Source: Heligmosomoides polygyrus polygyrus (taxonomy: Eukaryota; Nematoda; Chromadorea; Rhabditida; Heligmosomidae). Taken from it: a stretch of DNA of 64,000 nt. A model generated the notes under the pieces. The model made no database searches, was not told the DNA's origin, and saw only the letters and a program-made list of their open reading frames with translations. The stretch lies in the NCBI GenBank assembly GCA_947396885.1, contig OX377201.1, positions 26,203,923 to 26,267,922 on the forward strand, written 5' to 3'. The translations under genes were made by a program, and so were the position numbers. Below are positions 46,115 through 57,935 of the stretch, piece after piece; position 1 is the stretch's first letter; every line of letters starts with the position of its first letter.

Positions 46115-46330
46115 ATTGGCGCCGCCCAGCTACGCCGCTGGGCTCGCCGCTAGCAGCGAACTCTTCGTCCCTGCCCTGTGGTTAAGGATAAGGCAATAGC
46201 AAGCCCGCAGAAGTGTGCGGGGCCCTTTAACCATAGGCAGAGACACAGAGCTCGCCGCCAGCGGCCACTGAGCAGCATAACTCATCGTTCTCGCCGTCTG
46301 CCACTCGCCGCAAAAGTGTGCGGAGAAGCG
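46115..46330. repeat. GC-rich imperfect duplication
   Basis: Two similar blocks start CGCCGCTAGCAGCG / CGCCGCCAGCGGCC and end GCAGAAGTGTGCGG / GCAAAAGTGTGCGG (46210 and 46310). No coding sense was found. Confidence 0.4.
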
Positions 46331-47129
46331 GATGAATATTAATCTGTTGCGCAAAGACACCAGCAAGATTAAATGTACTTGCATAGTTGGTCCTGGAGCT
46401 TCACAAGAACTCACGACACATGTCAGTCTATTGCTTGCAGATCCGAAACTTTGAGTCCAATTCATGTCTAACTCTGCTTAGCACATCATCTCAGAGCTTG
46501 TTGCTATGCTGTTTTCATCACAAAGTAGACGCATTCAAATCAACTGTCTTCAAAACACCTAAAACATTTTCCATGTCAAAAGCTAAATGCTGACTGTTTC
46601 TGACAATTAAACCGTCTGAAACCTTGGTGGTTATGTCCGTTTCTCCACGTGGAGCCCTATGTGATCTGTTCGCTTCTGCAGACTAAGCCGAACATGCACA
46701 CACGAGCGTGTCTCGTCACATTTGATGCGTTATGTTTTTGTTGAGGTACGTTACGTTCTTCTGGGGACGGTGCACATTCTCAAAGCCTAGCGAGGGAAAG
46801 AAGTATGCAAGGGTTCCTGATAGGAGGATGCGATCGAGGGGAACGGAGGGGGGTGGGGGAGGAGAGCAACTGAGCTAGTCCTAAAGTCCCGACGATAAAT
46901 TGTCAACACCTGCTTAGCTACGCGGGTACATTGACTCGTGCGTTGGCAGAAACACTGAAGCGAAGGCGAATCTACCCATGTTGGATACAGGAGACTAGAC
47001 TGCAATTGTCGAGCGTTTGTATGAGCGCTCAATGAATGCCGCAGTCGCTGTTGAAAGCAAATATATTATCTCTTCACTGCGTAAGCACCCTCTAAAAGAA
47101 CCAATTTTAAAGCCATCTATCGAAAAGGC

Positions 47130-48545
47130 AACAGCGGCACCGCAGGAATACGATGTTATTTTCGCCTGTGACCTCAACGGTAATGTTGACTGTAAAGGAT
47201 GGTTACAGCTGACACTGCCGCTTCGGTTATGAAGTACGTTAAACACTGATGGTAAGCGGATTCTTGAGTATCTCGTGCCCTTCTGCACCAGAACAGCAAT
47301 GCGCAGATTAACTCTTGTCATATGTCGCTGTCGAAAGCTGGTACAGATGTGAAGGTCGTGCCGTAGGAGGCTGTTGCTACGCGGCATCGTACACTGATAC
47401 GAACTCTTAAGCTTACCCCTTTGAAGATGAGGGAGATCAGCCGATGCGTTCCAGTGAGAATTAAATGGTGAGGATTGCAAGAAAAGAAAGCAGCTGCTGT
47501 TTTTCTACTCAGTTGCCGAAGGTCATCACTGTTTGGTAAACATGAAATCGTGCCACCAAAACAATACTGCACGTTTCGAATATTTGGAAGGTAATATCAA
47601 ATTTTTCTGAGCTTCAACATAACGAAGACAGCCACAATTGATATACGTAGCAGCGAAGGCGGCAAAGAGTGCTATTGCTGTTGCAAGAGCCGCTCAATTT
47701 TTATCTTTTTATCAATAATACATTTCAAAGAGTGTATTTTCTGAAAACAAATGTGAATGTTGGCGTAGAAGGCGGAACAAGGGCGAGAGACAGAAGATAT
47801 TCCTAGAGTGCTCCTCCATCTTTTCCTTGAACCTGCAATAATCCAATACTTTCCAATTTTCCTTGAAAGCTGAGCTGTTCTAGGGTTGTAGAATGTTGGT
47901 ATTCGATAGGTAAAACTTCCACCCACAACACCGTGGTGATGCCAAGACTCAAGACGGCGATGGTGAGCGATATCTGTGTCGACTTCCACGCGACGGCTAA
48001 ATTGAGGATATTGAGAGGCTCTTTACACAAACGTTGAGAAAGGCTATATACTGATGAACCGCTGAAGGACTACAATCGATGGCGTGAATGCTTCGAAAAA
48101 ATGCTTGCAATAGCGTTTGTTTAGTCAGTGATTTCCTGCGCTCCTTCTACGCACGGTCCTCTTGAAAGAGATAAACCCAAATGGGAAACGTTTCCCGACA
48201 ACTTATCGAACAGCTTGAGTCAAGGAGCTATCGGGCTGCAGTGTGGCTGGCGAAATTTTTCAACCAGCTTGTTGCAGAGAAGGATGGTCGTGGTGGTCCT
48301 CGGCATAGCACAACGATTTCGGCTTGTAAAAAGAAAGGCAGTTCGTGTTGTCTGCACAAGTTACCACCCAATTCGTGACATCGAAACGAATCGTCCAGCT
48401 TTCCACCAACTAGATTGGCTTCGTAGCCGGATGTGGCGCCATCGATGGCATGCTTCTCGTCATGGGCACCGCAAGAAACAAGAGTCGTTACATATTGCTA
48501 TTCTCGACTTAAAGGAAGTAATCGATCCTCCGCTAGAGGAAGCAG
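47130..48545 (+). mobile_element. RTE-A copy, highly degenerate, plus strand
   Basis: Scattered matches run in order: endonuclease (FACDLNGNVD), linker (AKAAKSAIAVAKA; GDGERYLCRLPR; IEDIERL; NRWRECFEK) and RT entry (VWLAKFFNQLVAEK, CKKKGSS). There are many stops and a local duplication around 47790 and 48000 of the TEDIE-type segment. It has been decaying for a long time. Confidence 0.6.
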
Positions 48546-48595
48546 CCGATCGTCTACGACGTCAGAAGCAGGAATCATCAACGACTAACCCAAGG

Positions 48596-49172
48596 TAATA
48601 GGGATAGAGATACCTACGATGAAGCCTGCGTCTCTGCCTTCTCTTCGATTTGCGAATTCACCGATCAGGTCAAGAATGCTGGCTTCAGGGCCTCGATGAT
48701 CAACCCCTCTGTACTGCCTGCGCTGTGTTACGCGACGGAAACATGGCCCAACAACAGGACAATCGCCAGAGCAATGGAAACTACGCATCGTGCACTGGAG
48801 AGATGTCTTCTGAGGACAAGCCTTGGTCAGCAAGGCCTACGATGCTCGGAGCTACGGGAGAAGTCGCAATTAGGAGACCCGCTGCAGTACATACATGAAG
48901 AAGTCCAAATATCGCTGGGCCCCGGTCACCTACTTCGACGAAAGGACGACAGATGGAGTCTCCGTGTCACAGAATGGCTCCCGAGAGACCATAAGAGACC
49001 ACTGGGACGACCGCCAACGCGATGGGCAGACTCGTTCTCAAGATCCTTCACAGAGCGGAGTCTGCCTCACTGAACGTAAGCTGCCAAAGATCGAGCGTTC
49101 TCGAAGAGTTGCGGTCCCCGCTGAGAAGACCTACAGCCGACAGAAACATCATCAAAGTATCAAAGTAAAGTA
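48596..49172 (+). mobile_element. RTE-B copy, 3' fragment
   Basis: It is close to 27530-28060 of the full copy (LPALCYATETWPN, RALERCLLRTSLG, RPLGRPPTRWADSF) with small indels. It ends in the same ATCAAAGTATCAAAGTAAAG tail and abuts a degenerate RTE-A copy on its left. Confidence 0.72.
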
Positions 49173-49177
49173 AGTCT

Positions 49178-49225
49178 TCTTCTCCTGAGCGTTTGGTCCT
49201 GCGCAGTCGCAGGGTCCGCTGAAAG
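49178..49225 (-). mobile_element. RTE-A 3' terminal scrap
   Basis: About 50 bp matches the tail (CTTCTTCTCCTGAGCGTTTG…GGGTCCGCTG). It lies next to the end of an RTE-B fragment. Confidence 0.4.
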
Positions 49226-49369
49226 TAAAGTAAGTATTATTGAGTAAAAATTCAACATGCATTGCCCATTAATGCTACTTTCTGTATCAATTGTTTGCAC
49301 TACTTGATTATATAATGTATGTCTGAGCGTTGTTTTATATTTCTGTTCTTGAAGGGCTTATTGAAGTAT

Positions 49370-50003
49370 GTCGAAGGAGCAATTCCAAACGATGTTTTTG
49401 TTTTTTGTTTCAACTTCAAACTGGAACACTCCGCAGACAGCTCGACAAATCAATCAAGTGTGGGAGCCTTGAGTGCCTAATAGTGCTGGAGAAAGCACTG
49501 TGCTCCAGTGGTTCAGTAAATTTCGGACCGGATATTTCAGCCTCGAAAATAACCCTCGTAGCGGTCGAGCTAGAGCAATCATGGACGAAGAGTTGAAGGA
49601 ATTAGTGGAAGCTGAACCATCCCAAACAGTTCGCGGGATCACGGAAGAGCTAAACGTCAGTAAAACTGCAGTTGCGGCTGTTTCGAGAATTGCACATATT
49701 AAGGGTTGAAGTTCTGCTTCACTCGCCATGTTTTCCAGACCTTTCCCCAACCGACTACTACCTTTTCAAACACTTTCAGAGCTTCTCGCTGTTAAAATCT
49801 TCACCAAGCCAAAACAGCTTTCGTGGGTTTTGTCGAATCTCGATCATCTAATTTTTTCGCTGTTGGAATAAGTTGATTGGTGTCTTGATGGCAAAACTGA
49901 GTGATTCGAACGGTGCTTATTTCGACTGAGGTATTTAAGAGTTATTGTAGTTCGAAGTGATGCACTCAGAATGCCGAGAACTTTCCGGACAACCTAATAC
50001 CTT
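49370..50003 (+). pseudogene. Mariner transposase pseudogene
   Basis: The ORF at 49473-49709 has VLQWFSKFRTGYFSLENNPR, MDEELKELVEAEPSQTVRG and ITEELNVSKTAVAAVSRIAH, which is the mariner N-terminal DNA-binding region. The rest is degraded. CTTTCCGGACAACCTAATAC (49981-50000) looks like the right terminal repeat. Confidence 0.65.
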
Positions 50004-50019
50004 CTTGAGCTTTCTAGGA

Positions 50020-50900
50020 ATGGTGAGGGGGATCATTTCTCCAGGAGACTCTTTAACGTCACCATTGGAAATGTATCCGCGACCTGGAATTGGAGTGAAG
50101 ATAGACGCTCGACAGCTGCACCATGTTCGCTTCGCGGATGACGTCGTGCTCATAACACCGAGGATTAGCCGGGTGGAGCGCATGCTGGCTTCGATCGTGT
50201 TTGAGGAAACGTTGGAGTGAAACTGATTCTTACGAAGGCAATGGTCATGAGCAACCGTCGAGTTTCTGGAGCTCCATTCTCGTTCTGCAGAACGGAGGTC
50301 TCCTAGCGCCCCTACTAAGTGCGGCCTTTATGGGCAACTACCTAAAGTCGGAGTTGGGCTGGAAGAGGCGAGTGGTCTGAAGGGTTTCCAGGAGAGCAGA
50401 AGTGGCGGTCAAGAACATAAGGCTCCGTGTTCACTTATTCGGCTCCGCTGTACCTCTTTCGCTAACGTACGCCTTTGAGACTTGAGTCACACGAAAGCAT
50501 AAAGAACACACGATCCCACAAAGAACAATCGAGGGAACTATGAGCGACACCATTCACGCACGTCAGAGAGGCCCAATAAAAATCCTGAGCTTCTAATATC
50601 AAGGATGCTATCGCGTGGACGAGGTTGTCGGAAATTGTGCGGAATGGTCACATAAGGTTTATTGCTTATGCTTCAAGATGTTTTGCAGATACCCATAACC
50701 AATCGAATCCCACATGATGTCAAAACGACACTTGGATGGCCATCAACACGTTGGTCAGGCTTCTTCGTGAATGTCTTGAACGCACGTTGTCAAGCTCGTA
50801 ACATTTTTCTTCCAAGGATTTATTGGAGCACTCTAACACGCAAATGGAGATATGGATCCATCTGGGGCAATCGATGGTTTAAAAACGACTGGTGACGTCC
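50020..50900 (+). mobile_element. RTE-C copy, degenerate 3' half
   Basis: RT motif C lies in LHHVRFADDVVLITP (50120-50160), and the C-terminal end in NRIPHDVKTTLGWPSTRWSG (about 50700-50760). Frames are broken between them. Confidence 0.62.
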
Positions 50901-51640
50901 CAGCGTTTAATAATTATAAAAGTGTCAGCTATAAAAATGATGCGCTCAATAATCTATAGAAGGTTTCTTAGGGCTGGAGCCTTCATGTTGAACAGGGTCC
51001 AGTTTCCGCTTCCAAGTGATGATTACAAGTGCACCAACTATGTGATTTTAAATGCGACATTAAACGATATTTATAGAACTCTGACATAAAGAAATCTCGA
51101 AAATTCTGGGCGCTTTCGGCACGATTGATTCTGGAGAATTGACACGACCACGACATTCGAATCAAAGCAACACAGTTCTTTGGACTTAAAATGGCTCTAT
51201 CGCAGCTCTGTTCAGCCGGTAAACCACGCCTCCTCGTTGTCATGACTGATTTTTCCGTATGAGTGGTTGCGAGAGCGGCATGAAAAGCCTTTTCAAAAAT
51301 TTCATTGAATTCTGCGTCGACAGCACTTGTTTGTGATCCCTCGGACGACGTTCCTTAAACTGTACTGATGGGGTTTCGACACATTTTAGAAATGTCGGAT
51401 ACGGCGAAGAAACTTTCTTGAAGGCTCTCCCAGTGCAGCCAACCCGAAACACCGAGAACTTTGATGTGTTTTTGTAAATGCTTCGTATACCACGCAGGGT
51501 AGCAAGCTCTCTATCCATTATGGGTTCATGAACTGGTACCGGAGCTGTCGTCTATTTAAGCTGAAGGATAAATGACACCAGGTCGTCTATTTCCCGGTTT
51601 TTGCAAGTTTGCGTTAGACAAAACACAAGCTTAAGTTGCT
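50900..51640. other. Unassigned sequence
   Basis: Two adjoining minus-strand ORFs (50983-51243, 51240-51518) lack recognisable domains. They could be an old element or chance. Confidence 0.3.
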
Positions 51641-51705
51641 TCCTCCCGTGGAAGTAGAATGCCGAGCACATCAAGCAAAATGGCTGATTAATGCCGACTT
51701 CTATC
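51641..51705 (+). mobile_element. tRNA-derived SINE, 3' scrap
   Basis: Only the block with GGAAGTAGAATGCCGAGCAC and ATTAATGCCG remains. Confidence 0.4.
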
Positions 51706-51907
51706 AAGATATCCAGATGTCCCTTCTGGCGTCAGACGTGATGCAGGAACGTTTCTTTCAGTGTTGCTCTAAAGGCTTATGTTCAGATTTTTTTGTTTCT
51801 AACAACCCAAAGCAAAAGCCTCAAAAATCCGCTAATCCGCTAGATCTTTCTGCTCACCAAATTGTTGGTCAAAGGTGAATAGAGATTTCAGGGAATAACC
51901 ACTATCT

Positions 51908-51975
51908 TCCCAAGATGCTTCGATGATACTCGTAACGGTGTGTATGTGGTCAGTCGTGCTTAATCTTCTCCGGTA
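51908..51975 (-). mobile_element. RTE-C inverted scrap
   Basis: The minus strand of this segment matches the RT segment around STIDHIHT. It lies directly before a plus-strand RTE-C fragment, suggesting a rearranged or 5'-inverted insertion. Confidence 0.4.
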
Positions 51976-51979
51976 TCGT

Positions 51980-53490
51980 GAGGAACCCTACAGCGCCTGG
52001 TCTCGACAGGGTCGCACAAAGAGCATCTGAACAACCTTCTGCAAGTGCTCTTTAACTCCCAGGCACGGCTCTTCACACGCTACCTGTCGGCGAACAAGGT
52101 TCCAATTCAGAGAGGAAGACCAGCAGGACTCTTGCTGTGCAAGAAGAGAGTGGTGCACGACATTGGCAACTATCGCCCGACCTGCCTGCTGCCGTAATCT
52201 ACAAGCTGTTCCCTCGAGTCATTCTGAATAGGATCAGCAGAACGCTGGAGGAAGGACAGCCATGCGAGCAAGCAGGATTTCGAAGAGGATTCAGCACGAT
52301 CGACCACATCACCTGTATCACCTGTCGTCCCGTTGATCATTGACTTGTTCGAGCGGGCGCCAGCAGCGTCTCCATTCGTCTCTGTCGCGTGCCAGAGTGG
52401 TCCAATGAATCCTCGAGGGACACGAGCAGCGTCACATCGGTCGTTCAGGACTTTCACGAAGAAGTCGGACCAACGCGTTGGTGGGCGTCCCGGTGTTCTC
52501 TTGACATCCCGCGGAATCCAGTCGGTAACGGCTCTCGTCCAGCGGGTGTCTGCCAAGCGCATTACGTGGCCGGCCCACCTAATTTTCGACAACTCAGCGA
52601 CAGCGTCTCTGATCTTCGAACGTCGGTGAAGCTCGGAACTCCGGAGGCCTTCTCTCACTTGCGTGAGTCGTGTCACACCGAGCATCGTCCTCTCGATTCC
52701 ACGCTGCGCGACGCTGATCGCGTGTTCATCCTGCTTTCGTATAGCCCAGGTCTCTGAGGCGTATGTTAGGGCAGGAAGAACGGTATAGTCGAATAGGTGG
52801 GCACGGAGTCGGACGTTCGTCGTCTTCTTCGCGACTTCTTCGACGCTCTTGAAAGCTCCCTTAGATTTTAGCAGCCTCTCCGTACTCGTCCTTCCCATCG
52901 GTGCAGAAATGGGGGCTCTTTCGGGGTCAGGGGAATGAGGCCCTTTAGTGCTGCTGTGTTTGACTGCAATACAACACGGGTAGCTAGTCAGGCTCACTCG
53001 TACGGGCGAAGAACTCCGGGCAGCCAGCCAGACTGCCCGAAGGGACGGGGCGAGACTTAAGGCGGCCTCGAATCGCCTTATGATGTACTCCCAGTCTACC
53101 GAGTGCAAGCTTTTGGCCGAGCCGACACAGTTAGAATCCGCACATCCACGCACACTGTGCACGAACATGCCGCTCCTACGCACAAGGAACGCGTCGACCG
53201 GACACAGCAGCAGCAAGGAGTCCATCCCCTGCATCCCACCTGCGTCTCTGAGCAGTACACGGTCGCATTTGGTTCGCGTTTAATTCCCCTATCCACCACC
53301 CGGGGACGCGCCACGTGGCCATACGACCAGCGGCCCGAGATCCCTCTTAACAAGAGAGCCCGAAGGCTCTCTATCGAGGGAGATCCGTGGGATCGACCAC
53401 ATACACACCATTACGAAGCTCATCGAAGTATCGCGAGAGCACAGGCTGCCGCTGTGCCATTTACCTGAAGAAGGTATTCGACTCATGATC
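51980..53490 (+). mobile_element. RTE-C copy, plus strand, interrupted by another RTE-C
   Basis: The left part 51980-52309 encodes the RT entry with stops (APGLDRVA, then [32 protein letters not shown]). The reading resumes at 53391 with DHIHTITKLIEVSREHRLPL to about 53490. The gap is filled by the minus-strand element 52310-53390. Confidence 0.68.
52310..53390 (-). mobile_element. RTE-C deletion derivative (non-autonomous), nested insertion
   Basis: The 1081-bp element is bounded by a 12-bp direct repeat GATCGACCACAT (52298-52309 and 53391-53402). On the minus strand it starts with a GC-rich leader not shared with the RT region, then jumps to the RT C-terminal part ([43 protein letters not shown]) and ends ACAGGTGATACAGGTG. 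A long ORF (354 residues, 52170-53234) spans the join and runs past the element end, so it is a chimera rather than a host gene. Endonuclease and RT core are absent, so mobilisation would need a full RTE-C. Confidence 0.7.
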
Positions 53491-54141
53491 AAAATTGTCA
53501 AATTTTAAAAGAAGCACCTTTCTTTCAGCCATACGTTTAAAAGAGCCGGAACCTGCCCGGTAAAATAAAAAAGGTGTTTTAAGGAAAAATTGGATCTATC
53601 CTAGTATGGGGGAAAGCACGAATAAATCGACTTTAGACTTACTGACCAGCTCCTGCAGAATAAGACAGGACTTAAACAAAACAAAAAACGAATAGAATCG
53701 CCTCCGTTTTACAACCGTCTCGGTGGTGAAAGAGCAACGCAATGGAGACTTGCCACGTGCTACCACCGTCTGACATGTTATAATCAGGGTCTAAAATGGT
53801 GAGGAGGGCGCATAAAGCCGAATCCCGCTGCTGACCGCCGCCTAACACGTTACAACCAGAATCTAACATGGTGAGGTAGCACATAACTTTGCCTGCTTAC
53901 AATTGCGACGAAAACAAATGAAATTTTCATTTTTTTCCTGAAGTTTTCTAGTTTAGGTCCTATTTTGCTCTGCAGGGGCCGCTCTGTAAGTCTCAAGTCA
54001 ATTTATTACATACTTTATTGATATGTGTACCTTTCCCAGACTAGGACTAGGATCCGAAAAATATATAGATTCGGTTCTTCAGTAAAACCCCCAATCTTTG
54101 TTTAGTTTTAGGGTTTCGAAAGGTGGTCTTTTTCGAACCAC

Positions 54142-54314
54142 CTGTAGTTCTAGGAGGTAGGATAGGGTGCAGTTAAGAAGCATCGACGTTGATGATTTCT
54201 GATCTGGCAGCGTTTCAAAGATAGTGCAGGCATCTCTAACTAGTAAGTGCCCTACGGAATTCCAGTGCGTGCAGTTTGAAATATCATACAACCATCTGTC
54301 CATATCTATATGAT
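54142..54314 (-). CDS. Candidate internal exon, unknown protein
   Basis: The 173-nt open segment has a GCGCAG acceptor and a GTGGTT donor, phase 1 to phase 0. It encodes 57 residues including DRWLYDISNCTHWNSVG and LLVRDACTIFETLPDQ. The absence of stops, three cysteines and good borders suggest coding. Neither family nor partner exons are recognised. Confidence 0.33.
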
Positions 54315-54659
54315 CTGCGCCTCACCTTCGAGCGAGGCACTGTATGTAGAATACCCGAAATGTACATACGTAGAATTTTCTAGTATATGTAACTACAGCA
54401 GTCTCTCGCAGAGTTTTGCTTCATCCACAGTGCCGGGATCGGTGCATAGGAGATCGATGGAGGATGCATGATGCGAGTGTTCAAATCTCCTTGTTGTGAT
54501 CAAGTTTTAAAATATGTCACAACCATCAAACAGCTAAAAATTGGATCAAGTCAAAGAGCTTGAAAAAATTATGACACCAAGTCATTTTTAACGGTTGGTA
54601 GCTGTAGCGCTCCAACAGTTAAAAATGATGCGAAATGTGCGGAAAATGAAAATGCTGCC

Positions 54660-54930
54660 CCCCAGATGCGCGAAGCTCGCTTACGATGGTACAGCACGTT
54701 CTGTGTGAGAAAGAAGACGGCGTCCGTACGATAGCCCTTAACTACGAGGTAATACGAAAGCGGCCCAAAGGGCGCCCGAAGCAGCGTTGGTCGGATACGT
54801 TACACATGGGCATGAAATTAACTGGCGTCCCCTCTGATCGCAGGATCGGAAAAGCTGGCGTCACTTCACCAGAAGAGCGGACCTCGTGACTATGCGGGAC
54901 TAACGCTGAAGAAGAAGAATAAGAAGAAGA
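54660..54930 (+). mobile_element. RTE-A copy, short 3' fragment, plus strand
   Basis: It encodes REARLRWY, IRKRPKGRPKQRWSDTLHMG and the end of the ORF, then a GAAGAA-rich tail at about 54908-54934. Confidence 0.65.
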
Positions 54931-54999
54931 AGAGGTAGCTGTAACACTCCAACCGATCTAGTCTACTTGGAAGGGCACACCTCAATAGGGCTACATACA

Positions 55000-55780
55000 C
55001 GGAGTCTCATTCCATGTCACCCCAAATCAGTCCCATCAGTCACAGTATTTTGTAAGAGTAACTGCATCTTTTTGATAAATTCTAAGAAGTGTGTGGTGAG
55101 AAACATGTTATGCTCTTTTTTGGCTAGGCTAGATCTTGTATGTTCTACAGAGACGGGCTCAAGACGTCTTCTGAGAGATGGCATTCTTTTACATGAAAAA
55201 TCCACGGAAAAGCTTTAGATGCGCTGGCTTTAATCGTACCCGTCGATGATTGAGAAACGGCTCAAAATAGAACAATTATCATGCTAGAATAGACTTAAGG
55301 AGCTCATGCATGGACAAGCGCTGTGAGTGAAATGAATACACGCCAATCAACGTTGCATGCTCTCCTCTTTATGCGCAGTTAACCGTGATCGCAAATGACA
55401 ACCATAGAATTTATGCAGTGCCCAGACGGATTTGGTCGCTTTGCGCAAAGATTCAGAATGTCATCGCTCACAAGGTTTGCCAGGTATGAAAGTGCAGGAG
55501 GGCACTTATGCGACTTTCTGTCTCGAGAAAAGGATTGTTAGGTCTGTAAAGCCTTTTAAGCTTTAAAATTTATTAGAATTAAGCATACGTCAGCAAATCG
55601 GCTCAGCATTGGAAATCTTTTCACAATTTGTGAATGCGGAGAAATCGGCTTTGGCGTTTCTGTTCCGCGGTGATATGAATGATGAGAGGCAAAACCATTT
55701 CCACTTGGTCATTCATGATTATTGTAGCACCTTGCGGGCATCTTGTTAAGAATGCTTGTTTTTGTTTTAATCGCATTTAT
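55000..55780. other. No gene seen
   Basis: Between two RTE-A fragments; short ORFs without splice support. Confidence 0.35.
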
Positions 55781-55789
55781 TCATTTACA

Positions 55790-56830
55790 CCGAACTTCTA
55801 CCGAATGGCATCGTTTCGGATGGGGTCTAGGCGTGTGCCTCCTACCGTTCAGTGCAGCATCTTCGTCTCAATGACGCTGAGGAGCGTTTCAACTTCCTTA
55901 ATCGCAGGCCAACACTCAGCACCGTACATTGCTACTAGCCGGACAACTGTTCCCTGCGTAGTCCAGGCTCTGTAATGCCGAGTTCCGACTTCAGCTTGAC
56001 GAATCGCGTCCGTCTCCTTCTAAATTTCATCGACAGTCGTGACTGTCGGTAACCGCATGCGAGAAACCTCAGGTGCTTCCTTCTCTTTCATTCGCCACCA
56101 CTTTATTCTTGGTGCACCGCATCGCTCGACAACTTCAGCCTCGGAGTGGCGATCTTTAGGGTGCAGATCAGCGGTCGATGCTGTGGGGTGACCCTCTCAT
56201 ACGGCACGGCCTTCGCTTCTGTTACAAGACTTTGGTCACGATCCTTCACAATGACAAAGTCCATCTGAGTCCTGGTGTTCCCGCTATAGAACCAGATGAG
56301 GTGGGAATCGCGTTTACGAAATACGGTGTTCACTATGGTAAGGTAATGCGATTCCGCATATTCAAGGATACGCTCACCATCTGCGTTACGCGACCCGTAA
56401 CCGAACCCACCATGACAGCTGTCTTTCGAAGCACCTACGTGCCCATTAAGGTCACGAGCGACAATGATGACACCACTCGACGGTACCTCTGCTGTCTTCT
56501 CATCAAGCAGGCTCCAAAACCTTGGTTGGCTCGGAGCATCGTGCCTGCGGAGCATACGCAGAAAAATGGCATTGCTCTACGGCGACAACAATCATCATCA
56601 AGTGGTCATTGGAACGTTCTACGCTTGCAGTGCGACATGGAAACGTTCGGAGACGATGATACCGACACCTCTGGTGGTCCTGGTACTTCCGCATAGAACG
56701 GCCTTGAAGCCTCGGCCTATGTCCCTTGCTGCAGAACCACCTCGTCTCCTGCACTGCACAGAAGCCAACTCTTCTACGCTCCAGTGCTTCAACCAACACG
56801 CATGAGCGGCCCGTCAAGGTATCCACCAGG
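55790..56830 (-). mobile_element. RTE-A copy with internal deletion
   Basis: Minus-strand endonuclease (ALERRRVGFCAVQETRWF, VARDLN, ILEYAESHYLTIVNTVFRKR) is fused near 55950 to the RT C-terminal part, skipping the RT core that RTE-A copy 1 has. Stops and frameshifts are present. Confidence 0.62.
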
Positions 56831-56831
56831 G

Positions 56832-56930
56832 ATGAGCGGATAACGAATTTTCGAAACCCGGATAACGGAAAGCGGATAATTTTGCCCAAAAATCGCCGGA
56901 TAACGGAAAAACGGATAACGAACAAACAAC
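56832..56930. repeat. CGGATAACG short tandem-like repeat
   Basis: GCGGATAACG and CGGATAACGG words recur about six times at uneven spacing. They are separated by AT-rich pieces, next to the 5' edge of an RTE-A copy. Confidence 0.55.
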
Positions 56931-56934
56931 AAAA

Positions 56935-57930
56935 GTAAAACTTCGCATAAAGTGCTCTCATTTCAACAGCAGACATGGAACGCAACTGCTGTCTAATTAT
57001 AAGACTTTTCTATGAATTTAATCAAGTTTCTTTATTATTGAAACATGGTGCAATCACTTTATCAAGGCCCTATGGCACTCACACAAAACTTCGGTAAAAG
57101 GAAACACTTCTTCATTGCCATTTCTCCATTGGACAAGTAGCAAGACCACCAGCTGTAAAAATAAAACTCTCCTGCAAACTCTACTCTGCCGATGTTTCGC
57201 CAGGATCACCTTAGTCAAAGTCTGGAAAGGACAAAGAGAACTTGAGAATTTGTTCATCCGAGCACATTTTCAGTAGTACAATTTACCATTTTTCATATTT
57301 TTGCTGTTTAAAACGAATGGGAAGAACGAGGCAAAGGATGCGTAAAACAGCCCAACTAACAGCATGGAAACACTCATATGTCGCCCTTGGAGGGAGAGAA
57401 TGTGAGACACATTCACCTCTTATTCCATCACATTGCTCCACAGCAACTCGTCCGCATTTTGTCAGTTTATGTTGTCGGGTTGTTTTACTGATCGGTCGTC
57501 AGGTTTTCTTTTTGAATTAAAACTGTGACCAAACAGAATGATCTTTGGATGAGTGGCTCCTCCGCCTCTTCCGCTATGCTAGGCCTACTCAGCCAAATAA
57601 AGTTGCATCACAATCTTGGTTTCTCAGCTTCACGCGACTGATACTGCTGTTCGACAGTATTCCAAGATCTAAAAAGAACGTGGGATGAGATGGAAGAAAT
57701 ATCAGCTTTTCTACAGGCTTACTATTACAAGCCATTGTACGGTCCATTTTTAAAAGCTTTAAAATTAAATGAAAAATTACTTTCCCGGACTCCCTCGCTT
57801 CCCGCGAGCCATACAATAGCAACTCTGCCCAGCAAAATGTCCAAATCACGATCCTAGCTACCCACAAGTTGGGTACGCAGTTTCTCCCACTTTTAACGGC
57901 AATTTTCGCGGTAAAGTGATGATGGTACTA
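56935..57930. other. No firm gene; one weak exon-like segment
   Basis: At about 57084-57154 on the minus strand a TTTTTACAG acceptor and a GTGAGTG donor border a frame reading WWSCYLSNGEMAMKKCFLLP. It is too short to assign. Confidence 0.2.
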
Positions 57931-57935
57931 TTGAG

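Noticed and set aside
45820..46465. ORFs in the GC-rich block at 46 kb as genes
   Set aside because: They overlap an interspersed repeat block and an imperfect GC-rich duplication; no domain and no splice support.
47803..48030. Minus-strand ORF resembling a transmembrane receptor exon
   Set aside because: The opposite strand matches the RTE-A linker (GDGERYLCRLPR, IEDIERL) in order with its neighbours, so this is an antisense shadow.
52170..53234. 354-residue ORF as a host gene
   Set aside because: It starts in the leader of the nested RTE-C derivative, continues into the RT C-terminus and runs past the element's end into the host copy; it is a transposon chimera.
52920..53340. GC-rich tract as an rRNA or spliced-leader RNA gene
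   Set aside because: No match to 5S, 5.8S or SL1 sequence that I can recognise; it is the leader of the RTE-C derivative.
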